A program made the position numbers and the translations under genes. Positions 48,001-58,344 of a DNA stretch of 64,000 nucleotides are shown here, piece by piece. Within the stretch, counting starts at the first letter, position 1. Each line of letters begins with the position of its first letter. The notes under the pieces are model-generated. The model saw nothing but the letters and a program-made list of their open reading frames with translations. It was not told where the DNA came from and did no database searches. The DNA is from Breviolum minutum Mf 1.05b.01 (lineage: Eukaryota > Sar > Dinophyceae > Suessiales > Symbiodiniaceae): NCBI GenBank assembly GCA_000507305.1, contig DF239893.1, positions 90,738 through 154,737 on the forward strand. Reading direction: 5' to 3'.

Positions 48001-49432
48001 GACTTTTGCTCGGCCATTTGGAAACAAGATGGCTCTTTGGCAGCAGTCACCTCTGGGATATTCACTCGGGATTTGTTTGGTGCGAAAGAGTCGCGTAGAT
48101 AGCATATGAGATATGTCAGACACTTGCAATGTCAACAGTGACCTCATGATACCATATTATTTAAGTGCTCTATGTCGCACTTCTGTTTTCTGAAACTACT
48201 CTATGTAGCACGGCTTTGGAGGCTGCCAGTCTATCTAGGCTACATCACTCCACGAGTGAATTGAGGTCTCTTTGTTTGTTCGTATAACGCAGCATTTGTA
48301 TACACAAAGAATTGAAGAACTATGAAGTATATTTTTTGTTTGACAGGTATCCCAGTTGAATAGCTATCTGGTGTTGTTGCAAGGTGCAAGGAATGACTTC
48401 CAGCTTCTCTTCTCGCCTTTTGTGCTGAAGATTTTCGAGGTTTACCACCTCCACCTCGAGCTTTCGGCTCTGATGCCTTGAAGAAGCTTCAAAAGTTGGC
48501 AGCCAAGGGCGTGAAGCCAAGTGAGGCCGGGCTGGTGGTGACACGGGATGATTTTCGACGTGGCCTCATGCTGTGGAATGAGAGGCGGGGACGGAGAGGA
48601 GAGTTGGAGGTTGATGGATGTTGGAAGGCACCTTTCTGAAAGAGTAAAATGGATTGTTGGGGAAGGCCCTATGCTTGGGCAAGGGTGCTGCAAAAGTCAG
48701 CTTGGGAAATCCTGGCATAACTTGGTTGGCGTTTGTTTGTTGTAATGAGGATAATGAGGGTCCAACCAAAGTCGTGAGATGGAGGGGGAGAAAGGCTCCA
48801 AAGGTTTCCTCGAGCTTTGCAGAATGCCCGCCGCTGTTACTCCCGGCCTTTCAAGGCGCTTCAAGCAGCTGAAAAAGTGGGAGCAATCTCGCTACAACGA
48901 GGTCTACGCTTGCCCCTGCTGCCGTGGTCGATTTCGCTTGGCCAAGGCCATGGATGATGGCCACGTCTTTGAGATTGCCAAGGTAGTAGATGCAGGCGAG
49001 ATATTATTTTGGCACTTGGGTGAGAAGATCTTGCCGCCCTTTTAAATAGGTGATGTGTGCAAAGATTTTGCGTTTTCCGATCTTTTCAAACCTTTTCCGC
49101 GATTTCTTCTTGTCTCAGCATGTCAGAGATACATGCATCCAATACAATACAGGTTTCGCCGGTTTTGGGTCAGGCTTGAGGGATCTAAAATCCTGTGATT
49201 GCAGTCCATGATCAGATCTCAACAATCTTATGATTTATTTTTTGATGGAGATTGCAGGTGTCACTCCCGGAGTAGCTGCTTTGACTGGGCGCACCGGTGC
49301 GGAGCGGCGCTTTCCTTTGCCCGGCCGACCGGTGGCAGGAAGTGCGGGTCGAAAGCTCCCACATCCCAACGATGTGGCCATGTTGCACAATCAAGTGGCA
49401 CGAGATGTTGCCAAAGGCCAGGGCAGAGGTCA
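45075..49432 (+). CDS. EF-hand-like and IQ-motif exons of one or more large genes
   Basis: Pieces: 45075-45262 (EAAADKKREQLSIASCQIKS); 45462-45688, EF-hand-like (FHHFAHENASDRGPRLAPAH, then LRELLELLGGPLPEGF); about 46187-46370 (QQRDTWLEQWWLALSGG); about 46392-46493; 46602-46880 (SDAAYDALLQAYSNQW); 47201-47312 with an IQ motif (AAITVQRHYRSYQARKAVKG); about 47889-48100 (AAKLFLQFSGGKNHWTADDM); 48431-48609 (ALKKLQKLAAKGVKPSEAGL); 48823-48982 with CPCC (NEVYACPCCRGRFRLAKAMD); 49258-49430. The alternation of helix, loop and Phe pairs suggests degenerate EF-hands in series. The IQ motif implies calmodulin binding. Only some joins agree in phase, so gene boundaries are open. ATG 47827 could be a separate start. 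Confidence 0.45.
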
Positions 49433-49559
49433 AACGGTCAAATCATCAAACCCATTACGTTCACAGATGCCAGCACCGAGTCAACGATGGTGGGAAACAG
49501 CAGCTTTTCAAACTTGCAAACATGAATCTTGCCCCATGGTAGAGCCGTGGATCTGAAAT

Positions 49560-50655
49560 TGTTTCTCATTTCTTTTCACAGTAGATCTGCTGCATTCTGT
49601 TAGACTTTGTATGAACAACTCATCTTATCCCGCAGTTTGTGCCACTGGGTAAATCTTCGCTTGGATGACTTCCGAGTTGGTTGCATCCAAGATGTCATGT
49701 AGAACGGGATCAGACATGACAGGCGCAGCATTGTGCTTGTTGCCACCTGGCAGTGCAAGACCAGCCCTAGCAGGGCGACTATTGCTACAAGCTGCAGCAA
49801 CCAAGATGCATAGACTGACTGGCGGCTTTCATTTTCCGTTTGTGTGTCATTTATTTATTATATTTTTTTAAATATCTTTTATGCATGGATACATGCTCTG
49901 GTGCAAACGACAGTAAGGAGCACTGTTCCTTGTGCCGAGTTTATCCGACTTCTTTACACGTTAAACAATAGGAGCATGCACAGTACTGACACTGTATATT
50001 TTCTTAAAAGAAAATAGGATGGATGATCGTTTGGCTCTATTCCCAACAAAGAAGTTGTGAAACGAAAGCCCTTTTCGTTTATATAAACTTCAGCGGGATG
50101 GTTTGAACGTCCCATTGAGGCACCTAGAATTTGGATTTGTAGTTTGTGAGGGTGGGGCTTGTTGGGTAAACAGATAAACAATGAGACATAGTGATAGTGA
50201 CATACCAAGATCCTTGCTAAAAACCGATGGATGTTGGCAATTCGTTCACAGCAAAAGAATGATTCAAGTGTTGACTGCTTGGATGGAAAAGGAACAAATA
50301 TGTCCCATGTTCGATTGCCCAAACCGAATTCTTGACTTGTCCATTTCAATGGAAGGTATGACTACCCAAAATGCGACAAAAAGGCTGTGCTTCAAGGGAT
50401 TAACAAAAGGAAACCCATATTATGAAATTGCATCTGGTAGTAGTCTATGATATTTAGAGCAGACGATTGGCGATTGCATCAGTGTATTCTGTACTACTCG
50501 GACATTTAACGATTTTGATGTGAGTATGGCTCACGTATCAGGATAAGATGGATGAGACATATCGAGGAATGACTTAGGACCAGCCCCAAGCAGGAAAGGT
50601 GGGGGTGTCCTGCCCAGGTGTCTGGATCCAGCACCGGGGCTCCTTTGCTTCTACT
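49560..50655. other. No clearly supported exon
   Basis: A frame at 49665-49871 reads protein-like in part (CLLPPGSARPALAGRLLLQA), but its splice context is unclear. The rest appears non-coding. Confidence 0.3.
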
Positions 50656-50660
50656 GGCAG

Positions 50661-50757
50661 AAGAGCAGGAGTTGGAGGCTGTGCGCTTGTGGTTGGCATC
50701 TGCAGCACCCAAATATGAGGCCACTCAGAAAGAGGATGCAGTCAAGTCAAGAAATGT
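50661..50757 (+). CDS. Candidate exon, acidic helix
   Basis: It follows TTCTACTGGCAG and reads EQELEAVRLWLASAAPKYEA, then TQKEDAVKSRN. It is probably part of the gene that ends at 52505. A further coding-like piece lies at 51049-51165 (VIKASLQQQTPIRKVAGNQL). Confidence 0.4.
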
Positions 50758-51639
50758 CACATGGATTTTTCATGAATTTTCCGCATGCGGAGATACCTCA
50801 AGAGGAACGTATAGCCCCAGCAGAAACTGTACTTGCATGTTTTGATTGAATACAGCCCGGCCCAGCATGGGAACTTGTAGCCTGAGCAGCTGCATGATCA
50901 GAATCAAACAAGAACTGAACAAGACACCGATCTTGGCCTACATGAATTTGAGTTGACTACCACGACATAGATTCAAGTTGTGTGATCTATTTCCTTCCAT
51001 TCCTTCCATTCCTCAGTCCTCTATGCTGCTAATCTTTGCGCTTCCAGGCTTCCCCTCTAAAACTCGCCTGTAGAATGCATTCACGCACCCAGCACTCGGG
51101 TCCTCAGGTGATCAAAGCGTCGCTGCAGCAACAAACTCCAATCAGGAAGGTGGCCGGCAACCAGTTGGCAGCTATTCTTATGTCGACTCCTTTCACTTTT
51201 GAACGCTTGGGATTGAACGTATCCACCTTGGACGACTGTCATTTGATTAATGTCAGCTTTGCTCCTTTCTTGATTTGGACAAAGGCTGAACTGGCTGAAC
51301 GCATTGCGCCTGTGATGGGGGTTGCATTTAAATGTCGACTATCCAATATCTTTTTTTGGCACAGAGGGTATGGAAGACATGTTTGAATGTGTTGGAGGAA
51401 GTTTGCCACAGTAACGCATGATAAAGCATGTTCTACTTGGCTCCTGCATTGGTTATGGGCATGACCACTGGTACTTCCCCAAAGCGCCAATTTCAGGGAA
51501 GAACCCATCCATTTTGGAATTGCCTTCCGGCGCACAACATGCAGAGAAGATGTTTTCATCCAATGCCATTTTCAGCTCTCATGCCTCTGATGCCTCTCAT
51601 GCCACCAAGGACTATGTATTGATGATTTGTTCCACCCAG

Positions 51640-52505
51640 GAGATCCCCATGCTGCAAGAATGTCATTTAAATGCTCCAAGTGGGGCTGGTGAAGCACCTG
51701 CGCCCTTCAGCATCACCAGCAAACGGCCTCGAGTGGTTTGCTTATTGGACTCCACTTGCGAAGTGCACCAAGCTCTGCAAGGCCATTTGGAAGCGGTGCA
51801 AGAAGCAAGGAACCACATGAACAAAGCATTAGGCTACTTAGAAGCCACGCCAGGGCAAGGTGGATATTCACAGGCAGGGTGGGGTCCCAAAATTGTTTGG
51901 AACAGATGCACGTGGAAAAGGTTGCCATTATTGCTATTAGTTTTCTGATCCGTGTTAACAGGTCTGTCTTAGACATGCTGAAACGAGTGCTGCAACTACA
52001 TGATGTTAAAACTTTCCACTTCTCCCAACACCAACATGTAACGCTGAGCGAGGCATGTTTGGAGGACTTCTCCCGGCATGTTTCACGCTTTCCCGATGTG
52101 GTGCGTTTCTCGGTGGACGATGCAGATCTGGACCCGGAGGCGTTGCCCTTGGGCTTCACTGGGCCGCTGCAGCCCTTGAAGAGGCATCCGGTGATCCGCA
52201 GCAAACAGGATGATTTCTCAAGTGATGAGGTGGGGTGAAAGGGAGTGAATTAAGATGAATTATATAAGCAAGCAGCAATATGAGTTACGCATTGTTTTGA
52301 CAAGTTTGTTGCCTGAACCGGCACACTTAAAAATTGTGTGTGGGCATGGAGTGCATCGCAAATTCTTGATTTTTGTGTTTCAGTTTTGTTTCAGGAAACG
52401 GACTCCTCTGTAAGTCCCGTTGCTCCGAAGACGGCACCAATGCCCGCTGTGCCGGTGAAGGAATCCGCCCCAGTTCCCCAAGCCAAAGCAACCAGCTTCT
52501 TTTGA
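51640..52505 (+). CDS. Three-exon gene end with PIP-box-like C-terminus
   Basis: Exons 51640-51878, 51962-52229 and 52395-52505 join in agreeing phases (2, then 0), with introns of 83 and 165 bases. The first exon includes FSITSKRPRVVCLLDS and HLEAVQEARNHMNKALGYLE. The second includes VLDMLKRVLQLHDVKTFHF and FPDVVRFSVDDADLDPEALP. The third is Pro/Ala/Val/Lys-rich and disordered-looking, and ends QAKATSFF and TGA. QxxxxxFF at the extreme C-terminus resembles a PCNA-interacting PIP box but has Ala where Ile, Leu or Met is usual. No catalytic domain is recognised. The N-terminal exons probably lie upstream (50661 onward). Confidence 0.6.
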
Positions 52506-52712
52506 CTGGATAGCCTAGAGTCCATTGAAGATCCTGAAATGCCAGACAAGTGCCACATCAGTGATCACTGGAAAATCCGCAAGCCAGTGGGTTGGACGAT
52601 GGGATTCGCATAATCCATGGCAAGTTGTGAAGATCCGGATGCTTCATAGCCATGACAGAGCCGAAATTTGAAATGTGCCATGAACTTGTCGTTCCATTGG
52701 AACCTCTGACAT

Positions 52713-53424
52713 GTGCAACGAGTACCAGTGGCTGTCAGGATTTCAGAGGCGGGGGACCGCTTTTTTTTGCTGGCGATAGCGAAATCCCAAGGCATGGATT
52801 CCGCTATGAGTTTGGCTGTCGCAGTATTGACGCTGCCAAAGCTGCGCCGAAGGCGCTTGATCCTCACTAGGCACACCAAGCCTTGGAATCGACGACCATT
52901 CCTTGTTGAACATGCGATTGTGGCCAAAAGGCATCTTCAGTGCAATTTGTTGTTGGTGAGCTTCTCTTGATTTTTACCGTTGTTGGGAAAAGCAGCTTGT
53001 TGGAGTTCTTTTGTTTTGCTTTTGATTTCATAGAATAGAAGTCTTCACCTCACTGTCAGCTTGTACGGCCTGCAATGGCATGGCAGCAACCAAAAACCAT
53101 TCAAAAGGCTTCAGACCGTGTTTGCACATGACCAGAGTGACTTTGGTTCACTTATTTGCAATTTATAAATATATATGTATTATATATTATTATTGTTATA
53201 TTATATATATATATAAGATATTTTTCATAGCTGGTAACTGGCCAAAGACCATTCACGCTTGTGTTTTTTGCCTCCGTTTCCATAGCCACCATCCTCCATC
53301 ATCTACGAACATGCAGAAGTCTTGCTGTTCATCTCGCTGACCACAGTTTGTTACCCATGCGACCTTGGACAGGAAGAATGGTACAAGGAGGGTTTCTACC
53401 GCGAGGGCTTGTTGCTTTTTACAG
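52713..53424 (+). CDS. Unrecognised multi-exon gene, first visible part
   Basis: A frame from about 52713 to 52955 ends at a GTGAGC donor (LTLPKLRRRRLILTRHTKPW, RRPFLVEHAIVAKRHLQ) and joins in phase 0 to 53034-53145 (SLHLTVSLYGLQWHGSNQKP). The next piece, 53286-53424, follows CGTTTCCATAG and ends at ACAG|GTGCAT. Its most protein-like frame reads IIYEHAEVLLFISLTTVCYP, then GQEEWYKEGFYREG. The phase from 53145 favours a different, more basic frame. A minus frame covers 52565-52927 but lacks splice support. Confidence 0.4.
53160..53224. repeat. AT microsatellite in an intron
   Basis: Imperfect TA/TAT repeats lie between inferred exons 53034-53145 and 53286-53424. Confidence 0.6.
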
Positions 53425-53827
53425 GTGCATTGGTATCATTGGTCTTTGTTGGGTTCTAACCCGGTGACATCAGTGGGTTGTCGAGGTGAGGTAAGATGTC
53501 GCTATGATTCAAGGATATAGGAAATATTTGAAGATGTTAATGTGAGCATTTCTGTTCTGAAAAGAAAGCGTGACCAAAGACCTGTTTTGTGTCATCAGTT
53601 TGTTGCACCACTGGTGGTGGCGTTATGCAAGCTGCCAAACCTTCCAAACTCATCCAAACTCTATCTAACGGTGCGAGTTTTATCATCCAAAGGCCTGGGG
53701 ATGCAGATCTTCGTTGTGATCGTGGTGGGGAAACCTGGTAGATAATTTGATGCGCTTTGTGTTTTGGCGGCCCAGTAGCCCAAAAGAGGCCCACCTTGGT
53801 TGTCCTGGATAGGCAGAGTTGGATTGA

Positions 53828-53861
<34 letters not shown>

Positions 53862-53862
53862 G
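53828..53862. repeat. Compound (TA)n(GA)n microsatellite
   Basis: About nine TA units run directly into about nine GA units. Confidence 0.8.
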
Positions 53863-54156
53863 GACTCTTTTGTCAACGTCTATCAGGTGGTTCCAACTGG
53901 CACGAGTCACTAGTTACCATCGAGTGTTTGGATTTCAAGACATCGTGGGGTTGCTGTTCTCGGATGGCTTTTTCGGCCATATAGGCCATAGTGTAGATGG
54001 CAATCAGTTCTGTGCAAAAATGAAAAATTGGCAGCAAAAATAAATGCAAATAATGATAAAGCATAATGATGAGTTTGCAGAACACAAGCCATTAGCAGTA
54101 GCTTTATATAGTCATATGATTTTGTTAGTATACCAGACATGCACGTCATTTCCCAG

Positions 54157-54267
54157 ACCTTTTTACGAGCCTGGTTTTGGCCACAAGGTCTTCATTGTCC
54201 TCTCCTTAGTGCTTTGCAACGTATGCCGCTGTTGCACTGGCCTGGCCTCAGTAGATGGTAGCCAGGT
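54157..54267 (+). CDS. Candidate exon, Cys-rich hydrophobic
   Basis: It lies between TCATTTCCCAG and CAG|GTATCC. One frame reads YEPGFGHKVFIVLSLVLCNV, then CRCCTGLASVDGS; a second + frame is also open. It is probably part of the gene region starting at 52713. Confidence 0.35.
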
Positions 54268-54572
54268 ATCCCCAACATGCATCTGACACGTTGCTCAGTC
54301 ATGGGGTCGGAGTACTCTGGAGCAAGACTTTTGGTCCGGTCGGGTGGATCATATGTACTGGATCATACTGGATCACGCAATTTAGCTTATAGCTGATCTA
54401 CAACAATGTTTAGTGTATTGTTGCGTACACGTGTTTTGAGGTCTTGCTCATCCACTCAGTCGTGCTGCAGGCCCTGCACAAGGGCTTTCAATGTTGGTGT
54501 GCATTTCGTGGCTTTTGTTAGTTTTGACTGTGCTGGTTAATTGCAAAGTGTTCATGGTCTACCTCACAGGGG

Positions 54573-54760
54573 TTCGATGCCACGAACAACATGTTCTTAT
54601 CAGGGCTATGGTCACTTGGTGCAGGTACCGAAAGCCGAACCCTTTCGCAGTGCCACCTATGCGACAAGGGTCACGAAGCTGCTGTTTTTTTGCCAGTCAG
54701 TGGATTTTCGCACGTTGACTTTTGCTTCAATGCGCGGAATCAGAAAGCTGATGTTTGACG
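54573..54760 (+). CDS. Candidate exon, frame ambiguous
   Basis: After CTACCTCACAG one frame reads FDATNNMFLSGLWSLGAG, then SQCHLCDKGHEAAVFLP. Another reads VPKAEPFRSATYATRVTK and stays open to 54843. I favour the first slightly because it runs from the acceptor. Confidence 0.3.
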
Positions 54761-55020
54761 GCTTTAAGATCTTTCAGACTTTTCATGCCAGCATCTGGCA
54801 GTTTTGCATGTTTCCACGCATAATCTTCTTGAGGGTCACCTGAATCTAAGAAAAGTGGCAAATGACTTGCTCAAAAGATAACCAAGGGCGAAGACGAAAA
54901 CCTTGCAAATTGATGTGAACAAGAGGGGTTGATGGTAAGACAAGTAATCCAGTCATCTCGAGTCGCCGCAAGGCAATGATGATCTTTGGGGCTTTTTGCC
55001 AGTCAATTGTTTCTCGACAG

Positions 55021-55130
55021 CACCATTTGAAGCCGTGTATGGGGATTCTCTTTCCCACGAAGGTGCAATTGCTCATTGCATTTCTTGGTGCCGATCACCC
55101 AAATGCCTGGATACTCTCAAGCTTTTGTAA
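55021..55130 (+). CDS. Candidate terminal exon
   Basis: It follows TTTCTCGACAG and reads PFEAVYGDSLSHEGAIAHC, then CLDTLKLL and TAA 55128-55130. A longer ORF in another frame overlaps it. Confidence 0.4.
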
Positions 55131-55879
55131 TTGGATCGACTGGAGTGCAAGGCATTTCATACATGCGTAGTAAGCTGGAAAAGGCGTATTCATGTTGAAT
55201 CGGGCAGAAGCTTGCAATTGTGTCGGGTTTGGCTTTGCCTTCGATATGCTCCGAGCATCTTTTTTTAGCCTTTGGAAAGAGCCCTCCCGACAGACGGCCC
55301 TGTGAGGATGTAATTGCTTTCCTCAGCGGCTATGCCACAATGGAGTCTTGAACAGCATCAGATGTTGCATGACGTCTAGATCTTGTGTGTGTCTTTGCTA
55401 CGGGTCTTTGTGTGTCCTATGCTGGAAGCAGAATGAAAAAGTTTTCTGTATCCATGTGTGATTTATTGATATATTAACTGTATATATATATATAATTACA
55501 CACATAATTCAATAAAACATATTTATTATATGATTTGGTTCTTTATCTCTCTTCTCATCTCTTTCTATCGTGTTATGCGTCCTTTTGCCATGCATACTCC
55601 GCAGAGGTCAAGAGATCATTAACACATCATGCACGGCATGCAAAGAAGCGCAGGATAGTATGTTACAATTACATCCTTTGTTTGTACTTTTTATGATATA
55701 ATGATTATATTTGGATACGTCCAGGAAAATACAACTCTGTCATAACTCTGTCGTCCAATTGAATAACATACTCTCTCATGGGATCATGCTTCGAATCCCC
55801 ACAAGGTGCCACGATGCAAATCTATGTGCCAGCACATTGTTGTTCCCTGTTTTTTGTCAGTCATTCATGGTCCTTGCAG

Positions 55880-55990
55880 TTGCCACGCGTCTCCAAGGAC
55901 GCAGACCTCATGAAGTCCATTTTGCGGCGACATGGGTTGTTTGGGCCATCTGACAAATCACCTTTGGCTGACCTCTTGCGGCTGCACTGA
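55880..55990 (+). CDS. Terminal exon of an unrecognised gene
   Basis: It follows GGTCCTTGCAG in phase 0 and encodes 36 residues, including DADLMKSILRRHGLFGPSDK and SPLADLLRLH, before TGA 55988-55990. It could close the gene represented by the pieces from 52713 onward. Confidence 0.45.
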   Translation: MPRVSKDADLMKSILRRHGLFGPSDKSPLADLLRLH

Positions 55991-55994
55991 GAGA

Positions 55995-57285
55995 TGGCTT
56001 GCGGAAGAGAATTTGTGGGTGAGCATATATGGACGCCAATGAGCAGTAGTGAGACTGTGGGAGACTTGTAGTGTCTTCTTATCATGTGTTTGCGGTGCTT
56101 TTTCTTCAACATGCAAATCTTTAGGGAAGTAGCACATATATATATATATATAACAAAAAGCAAATATCTATATTAATTATTAAATATTTGATCTCAGACT
56201 GTTTTTCTCATTTCGGGCATACCTTTGCCATTCTGAATTCAGGAGCTGCGCGCGACTTCAACCCACTACGGTTGAAGTATGTTGAACTACTGTAGCACTG
56301 CAAAGATACGGACTGTATAGAAAGGATTGGAAGGTTGCTGGTTATTTTTGGTTGGAATTGTATTTTCTTTTTTCTCGGGTATATTTTTGCTTTTGTGATT
56401 GTAAGTGTGTGGTGACTGCCTGATTTATTCATGTTCACTGCTGTCGCTTGCCGGAGACAAAATGCCCGTCGCACCTTGGCCGCGCCTCATGGTGTGAGAG
56501 AAGCTCCTTCCTAGTCAAATGACCTTTCATTCAAAGATGGCTATGTAGCTAAAGCAATGTCAATGACACATGAGAAGGTTCCTTGGCCAATATTTGATTC
56601 AATTTATGCACTGGTTGGCATGAAAATCCTGGGTGTGGCTGGGTGGTCTATAGCCAGGAAAGCTGGTAGATCTGTGAGCTTGAATGGGCGAACCTACACT
56701 GCTGGGTGGCCCAACTGCCCCAAAATCATCGTATAAACAATATAACAATGGGTGCAAGCTGACTTGTTGGTGGATGGTGGATGCAAGATGATGCAGGATC
56801 AGGCTGGATGTATATAGCGTATCATATATGATATATATATATATATATTAGTATTGTGTAGGGCACTGTGTCCAAACGTATTTGATCTCATGTGCAGTTA
56901 GTGAATGTTATTGATGGCCGCAGACATGTGATTTGTTGAGGCTGAAGACTTGGAACAAGCAGAACGAAGGTTTGGGATGGTTTGAGTGCAAATAAATTCA
57001 CAAACTGACTGGAAAGATTCGTAAGAGTAAATGTGGTTCGTGCTTGCCAGCAAGGATGAGACATCACCTGACTTATCACCATGCATGCACATCTCGGTGT
57101 ATTACATGTAACTCGTCACTGTCATGTGGAGCGCAAAAGTCTTTCTGTTTGGTGTGTTTCCCTTGCTTGTTTTTAAAAGAAGTCACGGCAGACAGCAAGA
57201 GCCAGAAAGGAAATATGTAGCGGCTACAGAATCACTGGCCTTTGAGTTGACAGAATATATGGCCTTTGCATGCTGACGTGAATTC
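55995..57285. other. Spacer with TA microsatellites, no supported gene
   Basis: TA tracts lie at about 56136-56152 and 56826-56850. Minus ORFs (for example 56208-56474) lack splice context and are AT-driven. Confidence 0.4.
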
Positions 57286-57292
57286 TGTCCAG

Positions 57293-57396
57293 GTGTCGTG
57301 CCAAGTTTGGCTTGCCCGCTTCGGGGGGCGAGCGACGCCTAGCTCCAGACCGTGGGAGACTCCAGAAAACGGAACGTGTCAGACAGATCGATGCAA
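57293..57396 (+). CDS. Candidate exon, basic
   Basis: It lies between TTCTGTCCAG and CAA|GTGTGT. The preferred frame reads CRAKFGLPASGGERRLAPDR, then GRLQKTERVRQIDAS. An 85-codon ORF in another frame overlaps it. Confidence 0.35.
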
Positions 57397-57399
57397 GTG

Positions 57400-58340
57400 T
57401 GTTAGTTTGACACTTCCATATGACCTTGTTCACTCAGGCATGCCCCCATTTGTACTCATGGCCATACAGTGCAAATGTTCATGGTTTTCTGTGCAGTTGC
57501 TTGGTTGTGTCAATGATCCTTAAGTACAGAAAGACGAACGCTGTATCGCTGCAACGCCAGGTCGAAGACGGGATGCAACCAAGGTGACTGGGATTTGGAC
57601 ACAGTGCTGCAATACAATGCCATGCATGACAAAGTTGAATGAGGAGTGACCAAAACCTGTGTGAGTATGATTAGGGAGCGGCGCCACATTCCGAGGCTTG
57701 ATTTGATCATTAGACTACCATTTAGACGGTCATTGGCTGTCGGGGTCATTGGAAACCCTATCAACCAGGAAGAGCGGACAATACATTGCGGTAGTCTCAG
57801 CATAGACTTAGCAGACTTCTGAGTTTTACAAACCGCCTTACATCCACAATCAAGAGCATTTGCTACTTGTGAGTCGAATCTCAGGTCATACTCAATCTCC
57901 GACTGACCACTGATTCCTATTGCATGTAGAGGTCAATGTAGCCTTTAGATCAATGATTTATTTGTCTTGTCTTCATGCTCCTCATCTTTCATTGGGGGAA
58001 CTGTATGAGATGATGCGATGCATGCTTTCTACATGTGGTTGAAACACCTCGTATTTTGTTTCATGATCAATTATTATCCAGTTCTAAATCATGAGACATG
58101 GAGTGGCACAACCTCGCGAACATTTGTGCTTTTCCTCCCAAAACTGATACTTGCGGCAATCTGTCATGCCCTCATCACCATGAACATTCATAACGAAATT
58201 GAAGAATTATATCAACATTATCTGAATTCATGAATTCTGTTTGAACTATGTTGCTATGATGCAAGTCAGCGACATTCTTGTGTTTTCCTTTCTGCCAACA
58301 TATCAACTTCAACATCTTCAACCTACATCAACCTACATCC
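57400..58340. other. No supported exon
   Basis: A 71-codon + ORF at 58018-58233 ends NEIEELYQHYLNS but has no clear acceptor. Nothing else is convincing. Confidence 0.3.
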
Positions 58341-58344
58341 ACAG

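Noticed and set aside
52565-52927. 120-codon minus-strand ORF
   Set aside because: It covers a + frame that ends at a GTGAGC donor and joins the next exon in phase. The minus frame has no such support.
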